A DNA stretch of 11,866 nucleotides from contig JAISFK010000350.1 in assembly GCA_031263625.1 (NCBI GenBank), forward strand, positions 1-11,866, read 5' to 3'. Positions 6,007-11,866 of the stretch are shown here, one piece after another. A program made the translations under genes and the position numbers. Every line of letters starts with the position of its first letter. Within the stretch, counting starts at the first letter, position 1. The stretch comes from Clostridiales bacterium. GTDB taxonomy: Bacteria > Bacillota > Clostridia > WRLR01. Under the pieces are notes generated by a model. That model ran no database searches. It was not told where the DNA came from and worked only from the letters and a program-made list of their open reading frames with translations.

Positions 6007-6999
6007 GTGCGCGGGGAGACTGGGCGCGCGGAGAGGTTTTGGCGAATGGGAGGCAGGCGTTTCGGAACGGAACGAACGGAAACTGGGTTGCGCGGCGTGG
6101 CAGGGGAGCTGTGGCGCAACAAATTGCTCTACGCGATTGCGTTGCCAGCCATAGCCTATACGTTTGTTTTTGGGTATCTCACATTGCCGTATCTCGCCGT
6201 CGCGTTTGAGAAGTACAGCTTTAAGACGGGCTTGCTCAGCAAATTCGTGGGGCTCGACAACTTCATGTTCTTTTTCAAGTCATCATGGGCGTGGACTGTG
6301 ACGCGCAATACCGTCGTGCTGAATTTCATGTTTATTATAGTGTGCTCCGCGTGCTCGATCCTGCTGGCCCTGCTAGTCAGCGAGGTGAACAGCCGGTTCT
6401 TTTCGCGCGCGGCGCAGTCGTTCATGCTGTTTCCCTACTTCATCTCGTGGGTCATCGTGAGCTATATACTGAACGGGCTGATGAACACGGACACAGGGCT
6501 TATCAACAATGTCGTCGCGGCGCTGGGCGGGGCGAAGATCAGCTTTTACACGAAGCCGGACTACTGGTATCCGATTCTCGTATTCACGCGCATATGGAAG
6601 ACGTGCGGATACACGTCAATCATTTACCTCGCGGTCATAACTGGCATAGACGAAGGGCTGTACGAGGCTGCCTGCATCGACGGCGCGACGCGGCTGACGC
6701 GCATAGCGCGCATCACGCTGCCCCTTCTTCTGCCAACGGTCTGCATACTCACGCTGATGGACATAGGGCGCATATTCTACGGCGACTTCGGCATGTTTTA
6801 CGCCATAGTGCGCGACAACGGCACTCTCATGCCCATCACGGAAGTCATAGACACGTATGTCTACCGCGTATTCAAGACGACGGGAGATCCTGGCGTTTCA
6901 ATGGCCATCGGGCTGTACCAGTCGCTTGTCGGTTTCGCGCTCGTATTCGGCTCGAACTGGATGACAAGGAGGCTGTACCCGGAAGGAGCGCTTTTTTGA
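6007..6999 (+). CDS. Sugar ABC transporter permease, LplB-like
   Basis: An inner-membrane permease subunit of a carbohydrate importer, 330 residues from the GTG at 6007 or 317 from the in-frame ATG at 6046. The core begins at about residue 36 with WRNKLLYAIALPAIAYTFVF, typical of the LplB subfamily, followed by about six membrane segments. The EAA loop that docks the ATPase lies at 220-243 (EAACIDGATRLTRIARITLP). Both starts have a ribosome binding site: GGAGG at 5996-6000 for the GTG and GGAGAGG at 6030-6036 for the ATG. A 17-bp duplication (6003-6019 and 6020-6036) spans this area, so the upstream start may be secondary; homologue lengths of about 300-320 favour the ATG. It is first in the operon, 25 bp before the second permease. 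No ATPase gene is present, as is usual where a shared MsmX-type ATPase serves several importers. Confidence 0.93.
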   Translation: MRGETGRAERFWRMGGRRFGTERTETGLRGVAGELWRNKLLYAIALPAIAYTFVFGYLTLPYLAVAFEKYSFKTGLLSKFVGLDNFMFFFKSSWAWTVTRNTVVLNFMFIIVCSACSILLALLVSEVNSRFFSRAAQSFMLFPYFISWVIVSYILNGLMNTDTGLINNVVAALGGAKISFYTKPDYWYPILVFTRIWKTCGYTSIIYLAVITGIDEGLYEAACIDGATRLTRIARITLPLLLPTVCILTLMDIGRIFYGDFGMFYAIVRDNGTLMPITEVIDTYVYRVFKTTGDPGVSMAIGLYQSLVGFALVFGSNWMTRRLYPEGALF

Positions 7000-7024
7000 G
7001 GCGCGGGAAGGAGCGGGCTTAATC

Positions 7025-7894
7025 ATGTTTGTGAGGCGGGCGACGCCGGGGCTGTACGCAATCAGGCTTGTGCTGTTTTTTTACGCGCTTGTGTGCGTGC
7101 TGCCGTTCATTCTCATACTCGTTACGTCATTTGCGACCGAAACGTCGGTGATCCGCAACGGCTACAGCTTTTTCCCGTCAGAGCTGTCGCTGGAGGCGTA
7201 CCGCATGCTGATCAACCCCAGCTCGTCGCTGCCGGGCAGCTACGCGGTTTCATCGTTCTCGACGCTCGTCGGCACGCTGATCGGCGTCGCGATCACATAT
7301 GGCGCCGGCTACACGCTCGCGAACAGGCAGTGCAAATACCGCAACGCGCTGGCGCTGTACTTCTTTGTCACGATGGTTTTTTCGGCGGGCATGGTGCCGT
7401 GGTACATGGTGTCGAGGGCGTTGGGCTGCTATGACAATATTTGGGCCCTCATTGTGCCGTCGCTGATGTTTTCGCCGTTTAACATGTTCCTTGTCCGAAA
7501 CTTCGTGCGCGAGATCCCGGATTCCCTGAATGAGTCCGCGAGGATTGACGGCGCCAACGAGTTTCTTATTGCCGTACGCATATACTTCCCGCTGTGCCTG
7601 CCCGTGCTCGCGACGATCACGCTGTTTTACGCCATCGGCTACTGGAATAACTATTTTAACGCGGTCATGCTCGTAAACAAGCCAGAATTGTTTAATCTGC
7701 AGATGCTGCTGTTCAAAATCCAGTCCGAGATCAAAATGCTCAGCTCGGTCGCGGTGGGCGTCACGGTAAATCCGCCGCGCGAGAGCTTTAAAATGGCGAC
7801 ATGCGTGGTCACAATGGGGCCTATAATCCTGCTGTACCCGTTCCTGCAGCGCTATTTTGTCAAAGGCATGACGGTGGGCGCGGTCAAGGGGTGA
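7025..7894 (+). CDS. Carbohydrate ABC transporter permease, YtcP/LplC-like
   Basis: The second permease of the importer, 289 residues. It shows the usual features of this subfamily: an N-terminal helix (YAIRLVLFFYALVCVLPFILILVTSF), an FFPSELSLEAYRML periplasmic stretch, and an EAA loop at 170-193 (ESARIDGANEFLIAVRIYFP). The C-terminus YFVKGMTVGAVKG is the canonical end of this family. It pairs with the upstream LplB-like subunit to form the pore. The start is supported by GGAAGGAG at 7006-7013, 11 bases before the ATG. The stop is followed by a 123-bp gap with a strong hairpin before the binding-protein gene. The polysaccharide-oligomer importer subfamily is clear from sequence; the substrate is inferred from the adjacent GH28 and GH78 genes. 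Confidence 0.95.
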   Translation: MFVRRATPGLYAIRLVLFFYALVCVLPFILILVTSFATETSVIRNGYSFFPSELSLEAYRMLINPSSSLPGSYAVSSFSTLVGTLIGVAITYGAGYTLANRQCKYRNALALYFFVTMVFSAGMVPWYMVSRALGCYDNIWALIVPSLMFSPFNMFLVRNFVREIPDSLNESARIDGANEFLIAVRIYFPLCLPVLATITLFYAIGYWNNYFNAVMLVNKPELFNLQMLLFKIQSEIKMLSSVAVGVTVNPPRESFKMATCVVTMGPIILLYPFLQRYFVKGMTVGAVKG

Positions 7895-7954
7895 ATTGAA
7901 TGGGCGAACGGGAATGAAAGGAGTGAGAGACAAAACGATTTCATATTCATAAGC

Positions 7955-7975
7955 CCGCCCAAAGATTTTGGGCGG
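7955..7975 (+). promoter_or_regulatory. Strong intercistronic hairpin before the binding-protein gene
   Basis: CCGCCCAAA (7955-7963) pairs perfectly with TTTGGGCGG (7967-7975) across a GAT loop. No T-run follows on either strand, so it is not a standard terminator. Its position between permease and binding-protein genes suits an mRNA-stabilising or processing element that raises binding-protein output. The 3' arm and the following AATTGAAAA are repeated before the GH28 gene. Confidence 0.6.
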
Positions 7976-8017
7976 AAATTTAATTGAAAATAGTATGAAA
8001 AAGAGGGGGAGAGGAAA

Positions 8018-9721
8018 TTGAAAAGCATGAAAGAGCGGAATCGCGGCACATGGGGAGTTTTGGTGAACTCTCGAAAACGACTGGCGCTGGCGAGCGTTGT
8101 GGCTTTTTTGCTTGCCGCGTTTGCGGCGTGCGGGCAGGCGCCGGGTGGCGATGGCGCACAGCAGGGCGGCGCCGCCGCATCTCAGGGGCAGATCTCGCAG
8201 GGAGGCGCCGCAGAGGAACAGGCTGACGGCAGCGAGGGCGCGACGCCGGCAGAGGGCTCGGCGGAGGCGACAGAAGCGGTGGGCACCGGCAACGGCGGCG
8301 AAATTTCGCATCCGTTGCGCTATGTCGTTCCGGGGAACCAGCCGCCGGACTATCAAAACGGCATGGACGCAGTTAACGCAAAGCTGGCGGCTGACGGAGT
8401 CGGCGTTGCGGTATCCGCGATACATATCCCCTGGGACGCATACGAGCAGAAGCTGAACCTCATGCTTTCGGGCGGCGAGGAATTTGAGATGCTGCACGTC
8501 ATGCAGGACGTGAAGAATATCAGCTCGCTCGCGTCGCGCGACGCCCTGATCCCTGTGGAGGAATATATAGACAGCTATACGGAGTTGCGCGATCATTTCA
8601 ACGATGTGGCTTGGAGCGCCGCGACGTACAATGGCCAGCGCTACGCGATACCGGCAGACTGGCGGAGCTGGGAGCAACCCCGGGAACTGGCGGTTAGGCA
8701 GGACATACTGGAAAAGGTCGCGCCCGACGGTTGGCCGGACGGCGACATCGAGGGCATACTGAAACTGATGAAGGACATGCAGGTCGAGATCGAGGCCCAG
8801 ACAGGCATCAAGGCTTACCATCAGATACACAATCTGTCGGGTAGCACTTCGTGGACGACGCCCATGCATGAGCGCTACCCGTATCAGACGGAAACCAGCC
8901 TGGGCATGGTAATGTGCTTTCAGGATGGAACCATCGAGTCATTTTATGAATCGCCGGAATTTAAGCAGAACACGGAGATATACAAACGGATGTACGACGA
9001 AGGGCTGCTCAATCCGGACATACTCAATTTCACGCCGGAAATCCGCGAGGACGCCGTGCGCATAGGGGCGTTCCTGCCGTCCGATTCATACACCTATTCG
9101 AGCTTCGTTGTCATGGAGCAGAACGTGCCCGGCGCAAAAGGCGAGCTGTACGCGGTGAACTCGAAGGCGCCGAGCGTCGTACGCACGCTGATCCAGAATC
9201 TGAACGCCATATCGGCCACGGCGGAGGATCCGAATTCCCCGCTGAAGTTCCTCACCTGGCTGTACCATTCGCAGGAGAATCACGACCTGTTCCACTACGG
9301 CATCGAGGGTGTGCATTACACCGCGCCGGCCCCGCAGAGGATAGAGATCGCGCGCGACGAAGGCGGCAACCCGCTCTTTGAAAACGCGACGTGGATGAGC
9401 GGCTACCTGCCGTTTATCCGATACGACATGTCGCTGCCGGACAAAGGCGTCGAGTGGTGGGAGTACAAGTCCGACAACGCGGTTGTCAGCCCGCTTGCCG
9501 GATTTGTTTTCGACTCGGCGCCCGTGGCGTCGGAACTGACCGCTCTCCAGACAGAGATAATTTCGTCGATATATCCGCTCGCCTATGGGCTGGTAGCGTA
9601 TGAGGACGGATACGAGCAGGCGATCAGCCGCATGAAGGCCGCCGGGCTCGACAGATATGTGGAGGAGTTTCGGAGGCAGTTCGACGAATACAAGGCGGCA
9701 AATCCCAGCGTCGTCGGCTGA
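8018..9721 (+). CDS. Extracellular solute-binding lipoprotein, LplA-like
   Basis: A sugar-oligomer-binding component of the importer, 567 residues from the TTG at 8018 or 564 from the ATG at 8027. Residues 20-37 form a lipoprotein signal (RKRLALASVVAFLLAAFAA) with the acceptor cysteine at 38 in AFAACGQ. A low-complexity Gly/Ala/Gln/Glu linker (39-93) tethers the domain to the membrane. The bilobed fold follows. The last ~80 residues (from SPLAGFVFDSAP at ~491 to FRRQFDEYKA) resemble the DUF3502 C-terminal module of LplA-type proteins, from memory. A purine-rich GGGGGAGAGG (8005-8014) suits either start. It lies third in the operon after the permeases, behind a hairpin that could raise its expression. 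The ligand is unproven; the adjacent GH28 and GH78 genes point to rhamnose-containing pectic oligosaccharides. Confidence 0.93.
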   Translation: MKSMKERNRGTWGVLVNSRKRLALASVVAFLLAAFAACGQAPGGDGAQQGGAAASQGQISQGGAAEEQADGSEGATPAEGSAEATEAVGTGNGGEISHPLRYVVPGNQPPDYQNGMDAVNAKLAADGVGVAVSAIHIPWDAYEQKLNLMLSGGEEFEMLHVMQDVKNISSLASRDALIPVEEYIDSYTELRDHFNDVAWSAATYNGQRYAIPADWRSWEQPRELAVRQDILEKVAPDGWPDGDIEGILKLMKDMQVEIEAQTGIKAYHQIHNLSGSTSWTTPMHERYPYQTETSLGMVMCFQDGTIESFYESPEFKQNTEIYKRMYDEGLLNPDILNFTPEIREDAVRIGAFLPSDSYTYSSFVVMEQNVPGAKGELYAVNSKAPSVVRTLIQNLNAISATAEDPNSPLKFLTWLYHSQENHDLFHYGIEGVHYTAPAPQRIEIARDEGGNPLFENATWMSGYLPFIRYDMSLPDKGVEWWEYKSDNAVVSPLAGFVFDSAPVASELTALQTEIISSIYPLAYGLVAYEDGYEQAISRMKAAGLDRYVEEFRRQFDEYKAANPSVVG

Positions 9722-9742
9722 AAATTTAGTCTCATGCCTAAA

Positions 9743-9803
9743 ACGGGCTACGCCCGCAACCCAAGTCGGAACGGGAAGCTTTGGGCGGGATCTGAATTGA
9801 AAA
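9743..9803 (+). promoter_or_regulatory. Hairpin leader of the GH28 gene, related to the binding-protein leader
   Basis: A small CGGGC/GCCCG stem (TAC loop) near 9744-9756 is followed by a larger imperfect pairing of the CCCGC...CCAA region with TTGGGCGGG (9781-9789). The block TTTGGGCGG-N6-AATTGAAAA at 9780-9803 matches 7967-7990 in 20 of 24 positions. It lies 29 bp before the ATG at 9833. No T-run follows, so a terminator is unlikely. Confidence 0.5.
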
Positions 9804-9817
9804 CAATATCAATAAAC

Positions 9818-9824
9818 AAGGGGG
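9818..9824 (+). promoter_or_regulatory. Ribosome binding site that sets the GH28 start
   Basis: AAGGGGG lies 8 bases before the ATG at 9833. The longer frame from 9734 has no such signal, and its extra 33 codons run through the hairpin leader, so 9833 is chosen. Confidence 0.7.
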
Positions 9825-9832
9825 CGCTGAAT

Positions 9833-11251
9833 ATGGATTATTTTGTGAAGGATTTTGGGGCCGTGCGCGACGGGAAAGCCGACGACACGCTGCCAGTCCA
9901 AAAAGCGATTGACGCCTGCGCCGGGAAAAATGGCGGGAGGGTGATTGTCGAGGCGGGCGATTCATGCATGTTCACTGTTTTGCGCCTGAAGGACAACGTG
10001 GAGCTGCACGTGGAGCGCGGCGGCAGGCTGTCGATGAAATACGCAGGCGGGAGCGAGCCGCGCGCGGCAAAGTCCAAGCACAGCAGGATGGATTTCGGCA
10101 TCGTAGCCGAGGGGGCAAGGAACATCGCGCTGACTGGGGCCGGCGAGATCTGCGGAAACGGCAAGCTCTATGTGACGCAGGAACTGCCGCAGATATACCG
10201 CACGCAGAAGTTCAGGCCGCATGTCGTGACATTTTTTGGCTGCACCGACGTCCTCATTCGCGACATCCGCGTGATGGACGGTCCGAGCTGGACCGTGACG
10301 CTGTTTGAGTGCTACAATGTCGCAATCGACAGCCTCACCGTGTACAACGACATGAAAATGCCCAACAGCGACGCGCTGGACATATGCCACTGCCGCAACG
10401 TGCGCGTGTGCAATTCGCATTTTGAGAGCGGCGACGACTGCATAGTGCTTAAGACGATGAATACGAGCGGGAACGGCGTCCCGTGCGAAAACGTGGCCGT
10501 GTCAAACTGCACGATGACGTCGCGATCGTTTGCCATCAACCTGGGTTGCGAGGTTTCGGCGCCGATCCGCAACTGCGTGTTCGAAAACATCGCCATCGTG
10601 AACAGCCATCGCGGCATTGGCGTCCACCAGAGCCGAGAGAGCGTCATTGAAAATGTGCTCTTTTCCAATATAACGGTCGAAACGCGCCACTTCGATCCGG
10701 ACTGGTGGGGCGCGGGCGAGCCGATATACGTAGTGTCGATCCCGTGGACGCCAGAGGATACGGTCGGCCCCGTGCGCAATATCCGCTTTTCGCACATCAT
10801 GTGCCGCAGCGAGGGCGGCGCGCTGATCTACGGCGACGCGGGTTCCGTTGTGGACAACGTCGTTCTGGACGACGTATGGATCAACATGGAGAAGTTTACG
10901 GACGAGCCTGGCGGGCGCATGGATCTGAGGCCCGCAGAGGGGTCGCGCTCGCCGCTGGAAGCCGAGATTTTTGAGAGCGAGATCGCCGCTTTCAGAGTTC
11001 ACAACGCGCAAAATGTGACGTTGCGCAACTGCGGCGTGTCATGGGCTGGCGATGGCGGCGGCGGCGGGGGCAATGGCAACTGCGGGGGCGGCGCGGGCAA
11101 CGGCGGCGCCAGCGCCGGCAAGCGCCCGCGCTGGTATGGCTACGCGCTGGACGCCGACCAGGCTGAGAACTTGCGCGTCGAAAACTTCCGGGGCGAGCAC
11201 GCGCACAGGCCGGAGCTTGGCGGCGCGCGCGTCAAGCCAGCCGGCCAATGA
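9833..11251 (+). CDS. GH28 polygalacturonase-like glycosidase, cytoplasmic
   Basis: A 472-residue right-handed beta-helix enzyme expected to hydrolyse galacturonosyl linkages in pectic oligosaccharides. It opens with the typical FVKDFGAVRDGKADDT...VQKAIDAC. The GH28 catalytic motifs are visible: NSD at 178-180 (usually NTD), GDD with D201 and D202, and HRG at 259-261 (usually GHG). The fourth motif, RIK, is reduced to a lone R285 in VETRHF, followed by DPDWWGAGEPI. There is no signal peptide, so it probably acts on imported oligosaccharides. A Gly/Asn-rich insertion at ~407-430 looks like a low-complexity expansion between beta-helix rungs. The gene lies 111 bp after the binding-protein stop, with its own hairpin leader. 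Exo-acting galacturonidase or a rhamnogalacturonan-specific activity are both possible. The family is secure; the specificity is not. Confidence 0.92.
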   Translation: MDYFVKDFGAVRDGKADDTLPVQKAIDACAGKNGGRVIVEAGDSCMFTVLRLKDNVELHVERGGRLSMKYAGGSEPRAAKSKHSRMDFGIVAEGARNIALTGAGEICGNGKLYVTQELPQIYRTQKFRPHVVTFFGCTDVLIRDIRVMDGPSWTVTLFECYNVAIDSLTVYNDMKMPNSDALDICHCRNVRVCNSHFESGDDCIVLKTMNTSGNGVPCENVAVSNCTMTSRSFAINLGCEVSAPIRNCVFENIAIVNSHRGIGVHQSRESVIENVLFSNITVETRHFDPDWWGAGEPIYVVSIPWTPEDTVGPVRNIRFSHIMCRSEGGALIYGDAGSVVDNVVLDDVWINMEKFTDEPGGRMDLRPAEGSRSPLEAEIFESEIAAFRVHNAQNVTLRNCGVSWAGDGGGGGGNGNCGGGAGNGGASAGKRPRWYGYALDADQAENLRVENFRGEHAHRPELGGARVKPAGQ

Positions 11252-11301
11252 GCCGAGGGGCGCAATAGAGCGCTGAAGCTGGAGCCAAAGGCGTATTCTT
11301 A

Positions 11302-11414
11302 TACTGACGAGCATTTGAATTTTCCATAAACGCGAGTCAGTAATACTCGTTTCCTCTGTCCGACCGCAAATTGCGGTCGGACTTTCCAATCGAACACGAG
11401 TACGAACACGAGTA
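11302..11414 (-). mobile_element. MITE-like two-hairpin element, right copy (inverted)
   Basis: The reverse complement matches 356-456 over 101 bp with three substitutions. The inner palindrome is longer here: 12-bp arms at 11358-11369 and 11371-11382 around a single A. The outer end carries an extra 12-bp duplication (CGAACACGAGTA, 11391-11402 and 11403-11414). Counting that duplication, TA dinucleotides flank both ends (11300-11301 and 11415-11416), as in the left copy. It lies 48 bp after the GH28 stop and could also act as a weak transcriptional barrier, although no T-run follows. Confidence 0.75.
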
Positions 11415-11432
11415 TAATTGAGTATAATTGAG
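11411..11432. repeat. 10-bp duplication containing TATAAT
   Basis: AGTATAATTG occurs twice in tandem (11411-11420 and 11421-11430). The first copy is formed partly by the element end, GAGTA, joined to its TA flank. It creates two TATAAT hexamers without a good -35 partner. Confidence 0.6.
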
Positions 11433-11445
11433 AATAGCATAAGAT

Positions 11446-11474
11446 TTGAAATTTTGCATGTTTCAGTATATAAT
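11446..11474 (+). promoter_or_regulatory. Sigma-A-type promoter of the TetR gene
   Basis: TTGAAA (11446-11451), a 17-bp spacer, TATAAT (11469-11474). The expected start near 11481 leaves a leader of about 120 bases before the ATG at 11604. Confidence 0.65.
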
Positions 11475-11525
11475 CAATCGTGGCCATACTAATAGTTATC
11501 GTAGTTTTAACCGCGCCTTATACCC

Positions 11526-11579
11526 ATTGCTTTGCGCACCGCCGCGCTTTGCGCGCGCGATGGCGCATAGCGGCGCAAT
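11526..11579 (+). other. GC-rich imperfect hairpin in the TetR leader
   Basis: ATTGC (11526-11530) can pair with GCAAT (11575-11579). Inner GCCGC/GCGGC and TGCGC/GCGCA pairings give an imperfect stem-loop. It ends about 10 bases before the GAGGG ribosome binding site (11591-11595), so it could influence translation. It could also be a chance product of GC-rich alternating sequence. Confidence 0.35.
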
Positions 11580-11603
11580 CTATACTGAAAGAGGGCATGT
11601 AAA

Positions 11604-11866
11604 ATGATCCAGAACTCGACCGACCGGGCGCTCAGGCGGCAGCAGAGAACCGTGCTGTATTTTATTGACGCGGCGCGGGACATAATCAAAAAAGAGGGAA
11701 CCAAGGCCGCGACAATCCGCTCCGTGGCCGATTTGGCCGGCTACACGAGCGCGACGCTGTACAATTATTTCGACAATCTCAACCACATCATCGCGCTGGC
11801 GACGATGAACTATCTCGACGCTTATGCCGGCGAAACGCCGAAGGCCGTGTCCGGCCTGAAAAGCCC
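11604..11866 (+). CDS. TetR/AcrR-family transcriptional regulator (N-terminal part)
   Basis: An ATG at 11604, 8 bases after GAGGG (11591-11595), opens a frame that runs off the window end after 87 codons. Residues ~17-70 form the TetR DNA-binding domain: YFIDAARDIIKKEGTKAATI, then the helix-turn-helix SVADLAGYTSATLYNYFDN, with the diagnostic LYNYF. The ligand-binding half lies outside the window, so the signal it senses cannot be read. It has its own promoter (11446-11474) and an inverted-repeat element between it and the GH28 gene. It is therefore probably not part of the pectin operon. Confidence 0.9.
   Translation, partial: MIQNSTDRALRRQQRTVLYFIDAARDIIKKEGTKAATIRSVADLAGYTSATLYNYFDNLNHIIALATMNYLDAYAGETPKAVSGLKS

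Noticed and set aside
7955..7975. Rho-independent terminator after the permeases
   Set aside because: The stem is strong, but neither strand has a T-run after it, and the downstream binding-protein gene belongs to the same transport system.
7250..8869. 539-codon minus-strand frame across permease and binding-protein genes
   Set aside because: It crosses two well-supported genes and the intergenic hairpin, and its peptide has no domain-like pattern.
9734..9832. N-terminal extension of the GH28 protein (33 residues)
   Set aside because: It translates the hairpin leader. The family's usual start (MDYFVKDFGA) and a good ribosome binding site lie at 9833.

Overview
The window looks like chromosomal DNA from a moderately GC-rich member of the Bacillota, most likely a plant-fibre-degrading, gut-type Clostridia. 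The grounds are consensus sigma-A promoters, purine-rich ribosome binding sites, LplB/YtcP-type sugar permeases with no ATPase gene beside them, a membrane-anchored AraC regulator of the YesS/YtdP type, and a remnant of a DUF3990-like gene. The lineage is inferred from gene style, not from a marker gene.

Layout. (1) 1-171: the 3' end of an unidentified membrane-protein gene. (2) 172-884: a degraded zone with short tandem repeats, a promoter-like site, and a 5'-truncated DUF3990-like gene split by a ~101-bp two-hairpin element (356-456). A truncated partner gene follows at 766. (3) 949-3078, minus: a cytoplasmic GH78 alpha-L-rhamnosidase. (4) 3107-3338: a degenerate 8-bp tandem repeat tract. 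(5) 3315-5648, minus: an AraC-family regulator with a membrane-anchored sensor and a promoter that predicts a leaderless mRNA. (6) 5655-6006: a divergent control region with three perfectly phased 10-bp repeats. (7) 6007-9721, plus: two sugar ABC permeases and a lipoprotein solute-binding protein. (8) 9833-11251, plus: a GH28 polygalacturonase-like enzyme without a signal peptide. (9) 11252-11603: a second, inverted copy of the hairpin element and a promoter for (10) a TetR/AcrR regulator cut by the window end.

How it works together (inference). The sensor-regulator detects an extracellular cue and controls the divergent transporter operon. The lipoprotein and two permeases import rhamnose-containing pectic oligosaccharides, probably rhamnogalacturonan-type, energised by a shared ATPase encoded elsewhere. 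The GH28 and GH78 enzymes, both without export signals, would then trim galacturonosyl and rhamnosyl residues in the cytoplasm. This matches the general logic of the Bacillus yes/yte/ytc loci.

The most notable non-coding signals are the two inverted ~100-bp elements. The left one reads as a TA-target insertion into the DUF3990-like gene: deleting 356-458 restores the reading frame exactly. Others are the leaderless promoter, the 8-bp repeat tract that keeps all three plus-strand frames largely open, and a shared hairpin-plus-AATTGAAAA leader before the binding-protein and GH28 genes.
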